From Epiperipatus broadwayi (Eukaryota; Onychophora; Udeonychophora; Euonychophora; Peripatidae): a stretch of DNA of 64,000 nucleotides. Location: the NCBI GenBank assembly GCA_028023455.1, contig JAQFVV010001016.1, positions 66,808-130,807 on the forward strand. Direction: 5' to 3'. Below are positions 13,135-25,719 of this stretch, in pieces. A program made the position numbers and the translations under genes. The notes under the pieces are model-generated. The model was not told the origin of the DNA. It searched no databases and saw only the letters and a program-made list of their open reading frames with translations. Positions within the stretch are counted from its first letter, which is position 1. Each line of letters opens with the position of its first letter.

Positions 13135-15786
13135 AACAGGATGGGGTGGTAAGAAAGTAAAGGAAAATGGGTTGAAACTGGGTGATGGCAAATCATCATC
13201 AAACCCAACTAAATTAAAAAATCAAATATCAATAATTTATAAAAATATATATAATTAAATATTTATAAGATGAGCATGAGATAAAAATCTCTGTGATCAT
13301 TGAGAGATCAGCCAGCTAACTCAGAAGAGCAACTAAAAAAATCATACATCAATCACATATTAACCAGCACTATAATAAAAGTAATTATAATACTAATACT
13401 CAAAATAAATAATCACTCATCATCATGAATGATCCACAATAGTCCATCTTGTGACTGGATTGGAAATGGATCTTTTGTAGACCAGGCTAACTAGTGAGCC
13501 TTTGCCAACTTGGGAAATTATTTAAACATAACTTGGATGCACCAGCTTAGTGCCCATCCATTAAAATACATAAGAATCAAACAATAATGCTGGGATATTA
13601 AAGCATGCTGATCATCATCAATGCTCAGGCCACTTGTACTGGCCAACTATAAACTTAAATTTTTAATAAGATTAAAGTAAAATAAAAGATAATAGTGCAT
13701 GTGCTTTAAAGAGTATTCTCTTTTGTGCCAATCTGGATGATAATTGATCATCTCTGGATGCCCCAAAGCACTAAGTACACATTCCCATTTATCTATTTAT
13801 CCTGTGCATGAATCTAGCTCAGCGAACACAAGCTCTATTACTGTATGTAACCAAGAGATGATGAAAACAATTTTAACAATAAAAAACGAATTTAAATTAA
13901 AGTCTATATGGCTATACATTAAAATTAAGTCCTGTACAATAAAAAAATTATCACATTGGTGATTTACATAATTACTATTCAAAATTTAAATTGTTACATG
14001 GATTTACATATATGCACACACAGAAGCATGATTTCTATTATACAATTAATCTATTTCAATTGATATTCAATAACAAGAAAAAATGATTAAAATTTACATA
14101 TGTGTTATAATTGACAATATATGCACATATACATGTGTGTGCATGAAATAATCTATTTGACTTGCTACAAAATAATTATCAAAATCTTAAATTTTATAAA
14201 AATACAATAAATGGTTAAAGTTTCACTTAAACGAAATATAATTTGCACAGAAGTGCAATATATTAATTTATCTACATAACATTAGTATTTATCACAATAA
14301 AATTATTATAAATTATTCTCGCAATTTAATTCTCTTTGCTGAATAGACTTTTTTTTTTAAACAAGTACTATCACATTTTTGACAGATGATTGTTCATTGA
14401 TTGATTTAAAATGTCTTTCTCTTTTTTTTTTGCAATAAACGAAAGATAAAATTGTGTTATAGAATTAAGAAAATATAAATTTCCAAATGTCTTTCTGCTG
14501 ATGAAGTAGGCAAGGTGAGAAAGAAAAAGTAAATACGTGAACAGCAGCTCTCCATGCCATGATAAGTAGATAGCCAAGCCTGGACTATCAAATACCCAAT
14601 GCTCCATGACATCATGTGAAAATACCTCATTTTTAAGCACTGCTGTTTCTAAGTACATAGACAGATCATTCTCAAAGAGTAGTATCCAGAAAAAAAATAA
14701 AAGGCATTCAGCCAACCCTGCTCATCTCTGTGAAACTTAGGGGTTTAAATGAGGTCTATTCATGAGACTAAGGCCTATTCATGATGCCTATATATATTCA
14801 CTGCTGGACTACTTTGGGAGCTCAACATCTAGGTCTAAACAGTGCTGAGCCTATACTTTGGAGCATCATGAACACACTGCATCCAGACAGCCCTGTTTAA
14901 CTATGCACCTACCATAAGCATAACAACTACAAATTTACAATTTTGTTATTATATATAACTTTACTCACCACAGCTGTATATATGTTTACCTGGGCTTCTC
15001 TGCCTTTAGATAGTCAGCAGATATATAATTATTTATTTAGCAAGCTGGTTCTTTTGGTCCATTAGAAAAATATAATCCATGTTTGTTGTCATTATTAGGT
15101 AAAAGTATGCAATCCATGTAAAATCTTCATCAGTAGTTGGTCTCTTTTCTAGCTAGGATTATTCCAGGCAAGCAGCTGTCTTCGTTTGATAGATTTCAGG
15201 CAAGCAACTGTCCTTTACATTTAAGACTATGAATTTCTACACAAAGAAGTGGGTCATTTTTCTCTAAGTAAATTCAAACTCCTGATAAGGAAAGCAGTCT
15301 ACTATCTTGCCTTCAGCTACATCAGTTTATGGTAGCTATACTGCAAATTTTATGGTCAGCTAAAACCAACTACTGCATTTCATCAAGTTGCAATAAAATA
15401 TTGTAAACAATTTTTTCAGCTGACCATTCTTACAAAAAGTATTATTCAGACTGGAGCTAATTTTGTTATCAGCCCTTTTATAGAATCATCTAAGGTGATA
15501 ATAGCACATTAATTAAAAACAGAGATTTTATTTTTATCTCACTAATCCCTTTGAAAACATACATGTTTTAATTAATTAAAAAAATTTTCAAAAATAAGTA
15601 TTGTGTTTTTACATTTCAAAATTAGAATTACAAATAATATTTATCAGACCTTTTAAAAGTTTAATTTATAAAACAATTTTTATTTTAAATCAGAGTTATT
15701 ATTTAACCCTTTACTTATTATTATTTTATTTTAGGAAATGTAGAAAAATATCTACAAGAATTTGTCTGTCTTTATTTCTACTTTTC

Positions 15787-15872
<86 letters not shown>

Positions 15873-15912
15873 TATATTATTATGGGTGTACTATGTAATC
15901 AAACTGGTTACA
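13132..15912. repeat. left 2.78-kb direct repeat (putative LTR)
   Basis: Begins TGTAACAGGATGGGG and ends CTGGTTACA. It contains a large (TA)n expansion at 15791-15866 that is short in the partner copy. A 72-codon frame (13744-13962, TTG start) is also open in the other copy, but differs mostly by replacement changes and is not called as a gene. Confidence 0.8.
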
Positions 15913-16775
15913 TTGTTCCGAACTGAGGGAAAAGGAAAATAGAAATGAAACACCTTTTTAACAATAGTTACATAATTTACATATATAATGAAAACAAAGT
16001 TCATATCTAAAACTATGTACTTATCCATACTTTTAGAGATCTGACAGACATTTGACAGTTAACAAAATGAATAGTGATCTGCAATCTTGAGATAGATAAA
16101 GAATTCAACCACTAGGCTGTAAGCACACAATGCACCATGAACACCAAGAGTGCTACCTCAAATGAGACACTATAAGCTATTATAACCCATGATAAAGATA
16201 ATGCAATACTACTGCAAAGTCCTCTTTTATGGAGGGACTGAAAAATACAAAATTATACCCTGCTTCTTTTGAGTCTTATAGGCTGGGAAATACAAGGTAT
16301 GCCTTGATCTTTTTCTTTGGAGACTTAGAAGCTGGATCATGGCAGGACTATGTTAACTGCTCTATGATAAACAATATAAAATACAAAAAATAGGTTGGAG
16401 CAAATAGTGGAGATAAAAAACATTCAGAGTTGCATGAAAACATTGCATCCTCAAGCCAATGATAAAAATTCACATCTATCGTCAAAACTAAAAATACAGC
16501 TAAACAAACTTCAATCATCAAACACCAATTCCAACCTCTAAAATCAGTGATTTTCTATTTAACTCCAAACATGAAACTCTCCAAACATACATGAAAATTA
16601 TTATTTTATGATCAACATCAATACTCTTGTCACATATGTCATAGTAATTTTTAAATTAAATTTGTGTAAAATGCATAGTTTTTTTCTATCTCAGTTGTGG
16701 TTTGAGATCATGTTAATAATTTTGAAGTGATGATCACCAGTATATGATCACCATCAGCCCAAGTTGGGTGCCATT
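15913..16775. other. internal region of the LTR-type element
   Basis: 863 bp between the two direct repeats, without a usable reading frame. It starts TTGTTCCGAACTGAGG directly after the left repeat, where a primer-binding site would lie, and ends CAAGTTGGGTGCCATT just before the right repeat. I could not assign a primer tRNA. Confidence 0.5.
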
Positions 16776-19555
16776 TGTAATGGGATGGGGTACTAACAAA
16801 GTAAAGAAAAATGAGTTGAAACTCAGTGATGGCAAATCATCATCAACCCCAAGTAAATTAAAAAATCAAATATCAATAATTTATAAAAGTATACATTACA
16901 AGAGGAGCATGAGATAAAAATTTCTGTGATTATTAAGAGATCAGCCAGCTAATTCAAAATACCAACTAAAAAAATCATACATCAATCATATGTCAAACAG
17001 CACTATAATAAAGTAATTATAATACTAATATACTCAAATAATCACTCATCATCATGAATAATCCACAAAAAATATAAAATCAACAGTCCATCTTGTGACT
17101 GGATTGAAAATGGGTCTTCTGTAGACCAGGCTAACTATCGAGCATTTGCCATCTTGGGCATTTATTTAAACATAACTTGGATGCACCAGCTTAGTGCCCA
17201 TCCATTAAAATACATAAGAATCAAATAATAATACTGGGACATTAAAGCATGGTGATCATCATCAATACTCAGGCCACTTCTACAGGCCAACTATAAACTT
17301 AAATTTTTAATAAGATTAAAGTAAAATAAAAGATAATAGTGCATGGGCTTTAAAGAGTATTCTCTTTTGCTTCAACCAGAATGATGATTGATCATCTCTG
17401 AATGCCCCAAAGCACTAAGTACACATCCTCATTTATCTATCCATCCCATGCATGAATCTAGCTCAGAGAACACAAGCTCTACTACTGTATGTGACCAAGA
17501 GATATTGGAAACAATTTTAACAAGAAAAAACAAATTTGAATTAAGGTCTATATGGCTATACATTAAAATTAAGTATTGTACAATAAAAAAATTGTCACAT
17601 TGGTGATTTACATAATTACTATTCAAAATTTAAATTGTTACATGGATTTACATATATGTGCACACAGAAGCATGATTTCTATTATACAATTAATCTATTT
17701 CAATTGATATTCAATAACAAGAAAAAATGATTAAAATTTACATATGTGTTATAATTGACAATATATGCACATATACATGTGTGTGCATGAAATAACCTAT
17801 TTGACTTGCTACAACATAATAATCAAAATCTTAAATTATATAAAAATATAATAAATGATTAAAGTTTAAGTTAAAGAAATACATTTTACATAGTAGGTTT
17901 ACTGAATCACACACACACATTTTCACAGAAGTGTGATATATTAATTTATCTACATAACATTAGTATTTATCACAATAAAATTATTACAGATTATTATTGC
18001 AATTTAATTCTTTTTGCTGAATAGTCTTCTTTTCTTGAAACAAGTACTATAAAATTTTTGACAGATGGTTGTTGATTGATATAAAATGTCTTTCTTTTTT
18101 TTTGCAATAAACGAAAGATAAAATTGTTTTATAGAATTAAGAAAACATAAATTTCCAAATGTCTTTCTGCTTGATTATTTAATGCTGATGAAGTAGGCAA
18201 GGTGAGAGAGGAAAAGAGAATACACAAACAGCAGCTCCCCATGCAATGATAAGTAGATAGCAAAACATGGACTATCAAGTACGTAATGCTCCATGGTGTC
18301 ACAAAAATACTTCATTTTTATGCACTGCCCCTGCTAAGTATCTAGACAGATCATCCTCAAAGAGTAGTATCCAGAAAAAAAATAAAAGGCATTCAGCCAA
18401 CCCTGCTCATCTCTGTGAAACTTAGGGGTATAAATGAGGTCTATTCATAAGACCAAAGCCTATTCATGAGGGCTATATATAGTCACTGCTGGACTACTCT
18501 GGGAGCTCAACATCTAGGTCTAAACAGTGCCAAGCCTATATTTTGGAGCATCATGAACACACTGCATCCAGACAGCCCTTTTCAACTATACACCTACCAT
18601 AAGCATAAAAACTACAAATTCACACATTTTCAAAATGTAATTTTACTAAAGAAATTATTTACTCACCACAGCTGTATATATGTTTGTCTGGGTTTGTCTG
18701 CCTTCAGATAGTCAGCTTATATATAATTATTTATTTAGCAAGCTGGTTATTTTGGTCCATTAGAAAAATATTCATGTTTGTTGTCATTTTCAGGTAAAAG
18801 TATGCAATGCATGTAAAATCTTGATCAGTAGTTGGTCTCTTTCTATCTAGGATTATTTCAGGCAAGCAGCTGTCTTGGTTTGATAGATTTCAGGCAAGCA
18901 ACTGTCCTTCACATTTAAGGCTATGAATTTCTGCACAAAGAAGTGGGTTGTTTTTCTTCATGTAAATTCAAACTCCTGCTAAGAAAAACAGTCTACTATC
19001 TTGCCTTTAGTCACATCAGTTTATGGCAGATATACTGTAAATTCTATGGTCAACTAAAACCAACTGCTGCATTTCATCAAGTTGCAACAAAATATTGTAA
19101 ACCAATTTTTCAGCTGACCATTCTACAAAAATTATTATCCACACTGGAGCTAATTTTGTTATCAGCTCTTTTATAGAATCATCTAAGGTGAAAAGAATAC
19201 CTTGATTGAAAGCAGGGTTTTTATTCTTATTTCAATAATCCCTTTGAAAACATAGATGGTTTAATTAATTTCAAAAAATTTCAAAAATAAGTATGGTGTT
19301 TTTACATTTCAAAATTAGAATTACAAATAATAATTATCAGACCTTTAAAAGTTTAATTTATAAAAGAATTTTTATTTTAAATCAGAGTTATTATTTAACC
19401 CTTTACTTATTATTATTTTATTTTAGGAAATGTAGAAAAATATCTACAAAAATTTATGTCTGTTCTTATTTCTACTTTTCCTTTCTTTTATGTATATATA
19501 TATATACACACAGCCTATATTACTATGGGTGTACCATATAACCCAAACAGTTACA
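16776..19555. repeat. right 2.78-kb direct repeat (putative LTR)
   Basis: Aligns along its length with the left copy at an offset of about 3643 bp. Begins TGTAATGGGATGGGG and ends CAAACAGTTACA, followed directly by (AT)n. Landmarks such as TTAAATTGTTACATGGATTT occur in both copies in the same order. Confidence 0.8.
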
Positions 19556-19899
19556 ATATATATATATATATTGTATCTTACTCTTATAGTTATAATGTTC
19601 AGTTACTAGCTCATAATAACAATGCATGACTGATGCCATTTTGATCATTTTTTGGTTAGTAAGTAGCTTGAACATGTTTACTATTGTTAGCTTCAGCATG
19701 CAGAACTAATCTCATGCTTGGTTGTGATTTTAACTTAATTAATATAATGTAGTTCCAATTTTTTAAATAGTTTACCCACAGGCACATATGTAGGTATTCC
19801 ACCTTTATTATTAAAAGGAGATTGCCTTAACAGAAAATTGAAATTATTGATTGTTATTTATGTTGGGGGTTGCAGAAAGGAGTTTGCTATTAACTGAAA

Positions 19900-22800
19900 G
19901 GAGACCCTTTGACTCCTCTTGCAGGCCTTAAAGGAACCGAGCAGGGCAATTTCCTAATGTTCGCTCTATATGTTCTTGTCATTGCAGCTGTTATTACTAT
20001 GTGATTATTCATATAGTACACAAACATGGACGGACCGCTCACCAACATGCATTAGCCAGTGTGGTGAGTTTATTGGCTTTTATCCTCTTAGTTTAAGATT
20101 AAGAAACACCATGGTCTTTCTTCTCAGTGCCTGATAAAAGAGAATGAATGTTTGTGTAAATGATAAATATTTTTTCTAATACATATATACATTTATGACA
20201 GACAAAAGTAAAGTGTGGCTCTTATTCCCAGGAGGGTGTAAAGTCACCAACCAAGGCAGCGGTTGGTGGCCGAAGGTGGAGGGTGCTAAGAATCCCCTGA
20301 TTGTGGACCCAGGCTGCCATTTGATGATGAATTTTTATTTAGGTACTTACAACTGCAGATCACTTTCAAGTGAAGGAAGATTGCAAAAATTAAAAGAAGA
20401 ACTGTCTTATATTAAATGAGACAGTACTGGACTTTGTGAAGTTAGAAAAAAAGGTGAAGAGACAATTGATTTAAAAAGTGGACATATATTCTATTATAAA
20501 GGCACAAATATTGGAAATACAAGTGGAGTAGGATTTATTGTAAATAAAAAGTGGAAGAACAATATTGTGGAGATTGATGGTGTATTGGACAGAGTGGCAA
20601 GATTAGTTATACAACTTAATAGCAGATACAAAATGCAGATAATTCAGGTTTATGCCACAACAAGGTCTCATAGTAATGAAGTAGTAGAAGATTTTTAAAT
20701 GGATGTACAAAAGGCTTTTGATCAGAGTAAACAACATTTTAAAATTATGGGAGACTTTAATGCTAGAATTGGTAAACAAATGAAAGATGAAAGTGCTGTA
20801 GGTAATTTTGGTTTTGGTAATAGAAATGAGAGAGGACATAGACTTGTGAAGTTTGCAAAAAAAGAAAAACTTTATATTATGAATTCATTTTTTGAAAAAA
20901 ATGTTAAAAGAAAATGGACATGGAAGCATCCAAATGAAGGTACAGCAGAATTGGATTATATTTTGACTAACAGGAAATATATATTTGAAGATTGTAATGT
21001 TTTTAATAAATTTAACACAGGAAGTGATCATCAATTAGTAAGGTGTAAAATACGTGTTAATGTAAAACTAGAGAGACAAAAATTATTAAGAAAAACAATA
21101 TTTACAGTTGATATTTTTAATCTTCAGAAACATTCTAATGAATTTAAATTAGAACTTATAAATCAGTTTCTAGTATTAATAGATTTTGAGCATGATTCAG
21201 ATTTGAATGAAATTAATATGAAAATAACTGATACACGTTTAAAAACTGCAACAAAGATAGCTGGTAGAAAAAAGCAACAATTGACTAATAAAATTTCTAC
21301 TGAGACTAGAGATTTTATGAAGAAAAAAAGGAATATGAAGATATACAAAAATGATGCATTAAAAAGAATTGAATATCTCGCATTTTTGTAAAATGGTGTG
21401 AAAAAGAGTTGAAAATGATATAAGAAAGTATAACTGTGAAGTAGCAAGGAAAGCTGTAGAAGAGAATAAAAGTCCCAGGAATGTTAAACAACATTTTAGT
21501 ATTGGTAGGAAATTTATATCTGCAATAAAAAAAAAAGATGGAATTATTACTAAAAAGAGAGATGACATCATGAAATTGGTAGAAAATTTTTATCAAGAAT
21601 TATATAGTAATAAACAACACGTACCTTCTATATCTATTACATCTTCTGAATTGCCTAGAATTTTAAATGAAGAAGTGAGGCATACAATTAAATGTATGAA
21701 GAAAGGAAAGGTTGCAGGTAATGATAGAATTATAATTGATATATTAAAAGAAGCAGGTGAAGAAATATAATTTTTTTAGCAAAGTTATATACCAAATGTC
21801 TAAATGATAAAGATGTACTGGATGATTGGAAGAATGCAGTAATAATATTAATATTTAAAAAAGATGATAAAGAATATATTAGAAATTACAGACCTATCAG
21901 CCTTTCATCAGTTTTATATAAAATCTTTACCAAAATAATTACAACTCGTTTACAGAGAACATTGGATTTCCACCAACCAAGAGAACAAGCTGAATTTAAA
22001 AGTGATTTTAGTACAGTAGATCATATCCAGGTATTGAGAGAAGGTATAGAAAGAACAAATGACTATGAGTTGTCATTATGTTTTGGATTTGTAGATTATG
22101 AAACAGCATTTGATTCTATAAACATTTCTTCAGTGATTAAAGCATTGGATCATCAAGGTATAGATCCAGGATATTGTCATATTTTGAAGAATATTTATAA
22201 AATGCAACAGCAACAATTAGATTACATAATGATACTGGGAAAATCAACAGGGAGAAAGGTGTAAGACAAAGTGACTCCATATCTCCAAAATGTTGTACAA
22301 CAGTGCTGCAAGAAGTATTTTGTGGATTATAATGGCAAACTAAAGGAGTGAAAGTAAATGGAGATTATTTAAGTCATTTAGATTTTACAGATGATGTAAT
22401 TGTTTTTGCAAATAATGATTTAGAGCTGCAGGAAATGTTGCAGGAGTTATCAGATGAAAATAGGAAAGTAGGACTAAAGATAAATGTTAAAAAGACTTAA
22501 GTAATGTTTAATCGATTTGCTCAAAATATGGAAAGAAAGATTGATTATGATGAATTAGAAAAAGTTAACAGTTACAAATACCTTGGTCAGATTATTAATA
22601 CAGATGGAAACATAATGGATGAAATTAATCATAGAATTAAACTTGGTTGGACTGCTTTTGATATAAATAACTTGATACTAAAAGGAAATATGCCTATGTG
22701 TTTGAAAAGGAAGATTTTTAACAAATGGGTTTTACCAGTTCTTACTTATGGATCTGAGACTTGGACACTTAATAGAAGAGCAATACAAAAACTTCAGACC

Positions 22801-23163
22801 ACACAAAGAAGTATGGAGAGATGTATGTTGGGAATAACAAGAGATCGAAAATGCAATGTATGGGTAAGAGAACAAATAGATGTTACTGACCTCATTGAAA
22901 CAATTAAAAGATTGAAGTGGAGTTGAGCTGGACATATTGTTAGAAGAGATGATAATAGATGGACAATTGAAATTTTAAACTGGATTTTAAGAGATTGTAA
23001 AAGACCCAGAAAGAGACCACATGTATGATGGATGGATGAAATAAGAAAGTGTGCAGGCGTGATGTGGAGAATAGAAACTAAAAATCAGAGAATATGGATT
23101 AAACTTGGAGAGACCTTCATCATGCAGTGGATTGATAATGGTTGATGATGATGATGATGATGG
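19900..23163 (+). mobile_element. RTE-like non-LTR retrotransposon, damaged
   Basis: A LINE of about 3 kb: a probable 5' leader (about 19900-20190), an endonuclease plus reverse transcriptase region, and a 3' end made of (TGA)n at 23143-23163. The very short 3' end with a trinucleotide tail, rather than poly-A, is characteristic of RTE-clade elements. It runs into a (TA)n tract. No target duplication was identified, so the 5' boundary is uncertain. A second copy lies reversed at 52150-54170, and matching sequence begins near 20206, supporting that as part of the element's 5' region. Confidence 0.8.
20195..23145 (+). pseudogene. RTE endonuclease-reverse transcriptase, interrupted
   Basis: An AP-type endonuclease comes first (GTYNCRSL near 20341, GDFNARIG near 20749, SDHQLVR near 21023). 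Reverse transcriptase follows: the KVAGNDRIIIDILKEAG region near 21708, NYRPISLSSVLYK near 21880, motif A FVDYETAFD at 22088-22114, and FTDD in place of the usual FADD near 22384. A conserved C-terminal region has YKYLGQIINTDG and an AGHIVRRDD segment. The catalytic aspartates remain, but several in-frame stops and at least one frame shift split it; the longest piece is 20699-21391 (230 codons). Two stops are TGA where the family has Trp, consistent with ordinary decay. The final stop falls inside the (TGA)n tail. Confidence 0.85.
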
Positions 23164-23205
23164 TTTATATTGGGATTGTTTAAGTGTTGGCTGGTTTCTA
23201 ATGGT

Positions 23206-23234
<29 letters not shown>
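23206..23234. repeat. (TA)n microsatellite after the RTE element
   Basis: An uninterrupted TA run shortly downstream of the RTE tail. Further short TA runs follow near 23263-23275. Confidence 0.85.
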
Positions 23235-23236
<2 letters not shown>

Positions 23237-23239
23237 AAG

Positions 23240-24428
23240 TGATCATATATACATACATAGTATATATATATATATGTGCTTCATGTGTATATATTATTGC
23301 AATAAGTTGTAATTCTAAAGCATTTAAAAAAATATAATGTATAGGGAAATTTACTTTTACTATAAAATTTAATTTTATTACGCAATTTAATATTGTTGTA
23401 TTATACTAAGGGGGATTTCAAGTCAGCAAAAAAAAAATGTAATTAATTAATTAAAATCAATTGATGATAAAAGAATGTATAAATTAAATTATAACTTTGT
23501 AATTATTTAGGGAAAAAAGTGATAAGACATTTAATTACTGGGGAATTGATAAAACTCAAAGACATTCAGAATTTGATTAAGTAAATGCAATTAATGAAAA
23601 TTTTAAAATTAAACTAGATCAAGATTGTGATCAGCGAGATTTTTTTTAGATGGTAAAGACAATAATTGTCTCTTTTGAAATTAATTAATCAATTTGAAAC
23701 ATCTGGATGCCTTTGTTTTTGAGAGGTATATAAATAGTTTTTGTAAACTTCATGTAAAGTTTTTTTTAGCTGTAAAATTGTCATACTATGCCCAGTGAGT
23801 AGCTTACTGCAATTTCTCTGACCATCTCTGTAAGCTGAGTATGGAATCTCCTGGTACTAGAAAATGTGTTGCTATTAAAGTCTCTGCCTGCAGTTGATGA
23901 TCTAAATTGCTGACAAACTATGCCATCACCATCAATAGAAAAAAATCCTGGTATATAATTTCACCTAGTCACCAGTCAGTCAATAGTCAGAAACATGACT
24001 CCATAAAACTATGAACTATGCCAGGAAGTTCTGTGTAGTGTTTGACTATCTAATCAAAATCCTTCAAAGGTCTGTTTAAATAGTGATTTATTTTAACCTC
24101 ATAAATTTAAATTTACTGATAAACAATTAAAGCCTTTTTATTATTCTTTTTTTTGCTTAAATAATTATTTATTAATCATTCTGTAAAAAATGTTTCTTAT
24201 TGTATTTAGATATTTTATTGCATTATTTAAATATTGTCTTATTGTGTTATAATGCACACTTAATTAATTGTACATAGTTACTAAAACAGGCAAAACCTTC
24301 TATATGTATTGCCACTCAATGCAAGCCAGAGTAATCAATGGATGCCAGAAGGCTTGTGCATATAATTCCCATCTAGTGCCTACTCATTCAATATTCTCAG
24401 ACTACTTTCTGTCTTGTGGCCTTTGTCA
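23240..24428. other. intronic stretch, nothing recognised
   Basis: AT-rich intron sequence with poly-A and poly-T runs. No gene or element could be supported. Confidence 0.5.
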
Positions 24429-24506
24429 GTGAGGAGCCTTGGATCTGAGAGCACTGCACCTAGATCTTATGATAGGTGCAGTGCTCTCAGATCCATGGCT
24501 TCTCAC
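24429..24506. other. strong 34-bp hairpin
   Basis: GTGAGGAGCCTTGGATCTGA opens a left arm (24429-24462) that pairs with 24473-24506 over 34 bp with only about two mismatches, around a 10-nt loop. The arm includes GATCTGAGAGCACTGCACC. It is more GC-rich than its surroundings. It could be a small foldback element or a hairpin RNA source. Nothing in the sequence shows transcription. Confidence 0.75.
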
Positions 24507-24509
24507 TTA

Positions 24510-25330
24510 CTTCTTGAAAAAGTTCGTATTATATAATTAAAGTTCTTATTTCATTTAAAGCAAAAGTTCATACTTTCTAATGCTGTAGGTTTATTGAAGT
24601 TCATCTTTGTGGTCTTTGATCCATCACACAATTCCATTTGAAGATCCTTCCATCTTATATGAAAATTGTTTTTGGGAAGAGAAGTTTATTGTTTGCAGCT
24701 TTCTGGGAATTAACACTCTAGAAATTGCCTCAGCTGGTGCAAATATGGAAAAGTATAATTTATTGAGTGACCCCTACATTTAAATAATTTATGCAATCAG
24801 CAACAGCAACCCAAATCTAGCAAAAAAAATTTTTTTTCTTTTTATATCATTTTTGAATTTCTTTCATCGAATTCCAGGATTGATCTGGCCTGGCTTGGCA
24901 TTGTTCTTATTGGTGATGATGACTTTTCTCTGTGAACCATGTGTTCCTTTCCATCATTTTTGGCCAGGAACTCAAAATTTTACCACTAGTATTTTTTAAT
25001 TGAGCTTTTAACTGACTTACAATCAGTTAAATGCCCAAGAGCCTGTTTGCTATTATGTCATTATAGGAAATCATTTCCATTCTAAGATTAAAAATAACTT
25101 TAAACAGAAAATAATTAACAGCTTTGATTTTTTTATATATTACGATCAATCTTATTTTTAGATTTTTTAACTTTAAATAATTATATAATTAGTTTGCCAT
25201 CTGTGCATTCTATGTATTGATTTAAATAAAATGTTTATTAATTTTTGTTTTTATATATATATTTCTATTTGAGGATGATTTTATTTATAGATCTTTTCCC
25301 ACTTTTATTTGAAAGTGATGTAATAGCATA
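24510..25330. other. intronic stretch, no assigned feature
   Basis: Slightly less AT-rich around 24590-24960, with short protein-like frames on both strands but no motif or splice context that would support an exon. Possibly the remnant of an old unrecognised repeat. Confidence 0.35.
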
Positions 25331-25374
25331 TATGTATACTGTTACAATATATACATATATTAGATAAATGCTTA

Positions 25375-25560
25375 GCTTGCACTGGTTTTTTGAATCTGGT
25401 GTCTAGCTTCTCACTGAAGATAGCCATAGCTTGAAACCAGTCTGGAGTTGGGGACAATGCTAGATAAATGATTTATGCCTTCTTTTGTAGTAACATTTAT
25501 ATATATAAATATTGTTTAGAGCTTATTAGCACACCCTTAATCTTTTATTTATATATGTAA
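25375..25560. mobile_element. partial copy of the foldback family
   Basis: Resembles the loop and right arm of the palindrome at 6728-7059. Shared blocks include TTTTTGAATCT.GTGTC, CTCACTGAAGA, GAAACCAGTCTGG and TGCCTTCT.TTGTAGTA.CATTTAT, in the same order. Most of the left arm is missing, so it is a decayed or half element. Confidence 0.7.
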
Positions 25561-25719
25561 ATATCTTGATACTCTGTCATTATTAATAATAATATAAAAT
25601 GCCAAAGCAGAGTTTATATATATAAGCTATGATAATTATCAGCCTAAGTCAGCAAAGATTATGAAAAGCTCTCATATCTAATACTGTGGCATACTATATA
25701 TATATATATATATATATAT

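Larger units (their letters stand above)
13132..19555. mobile_element. LTR-type element without genes (LARD-like)
   Basis: Two direct repeats of nearly equal length (13132-15912, 2781 bp; 16776-19555, 2780 bp) flank 863 bp of non-coding DNA. Each repeat begins TGTAA and ends TTACA, giving the TG...CA ends and short inverted termini usual for LTRs. The 5' end abuts (TA)n and the 3' end is followed by ATATAT, consistent with an ATAT target duplication but not decisive in TA repeats. No gag, protease, reverse transcriptase or integrase is visible, so mobilisation would need proteins supplied in trans. A segmental tandem duplication is the main alternative. The two copies differ by scattered substitutions and indels, so the insertion is not recent. 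Confidence 0.65.

Noticed and set aside
13744-17606. Pair of 72-codon frames conserved in both 2.78-kb repeats (13744-13962 and 17388-17606)
   Set aside because: They start at TTG or similar codons. About a dozen or more residues differ, mostly by replacement, with no recognisable motif. Survival of the frame over a short length can be chance.
20603-21596. Minus-strand open frames opposite the RTE polyprotein
   Set aside because: Shadows of the A-rich coding strand, Phe/Ser-rich, without any domain.
20405-23040. TGA at positions where the RTE family and Merlin have Trp, suggesting TGA-Trp recoding
   Set aside because: TGG is used for Trp throughout the same frames, TAA stops and frame shifts also occur, and the LINE ends at a TGA. 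Ordinary decay explains it.
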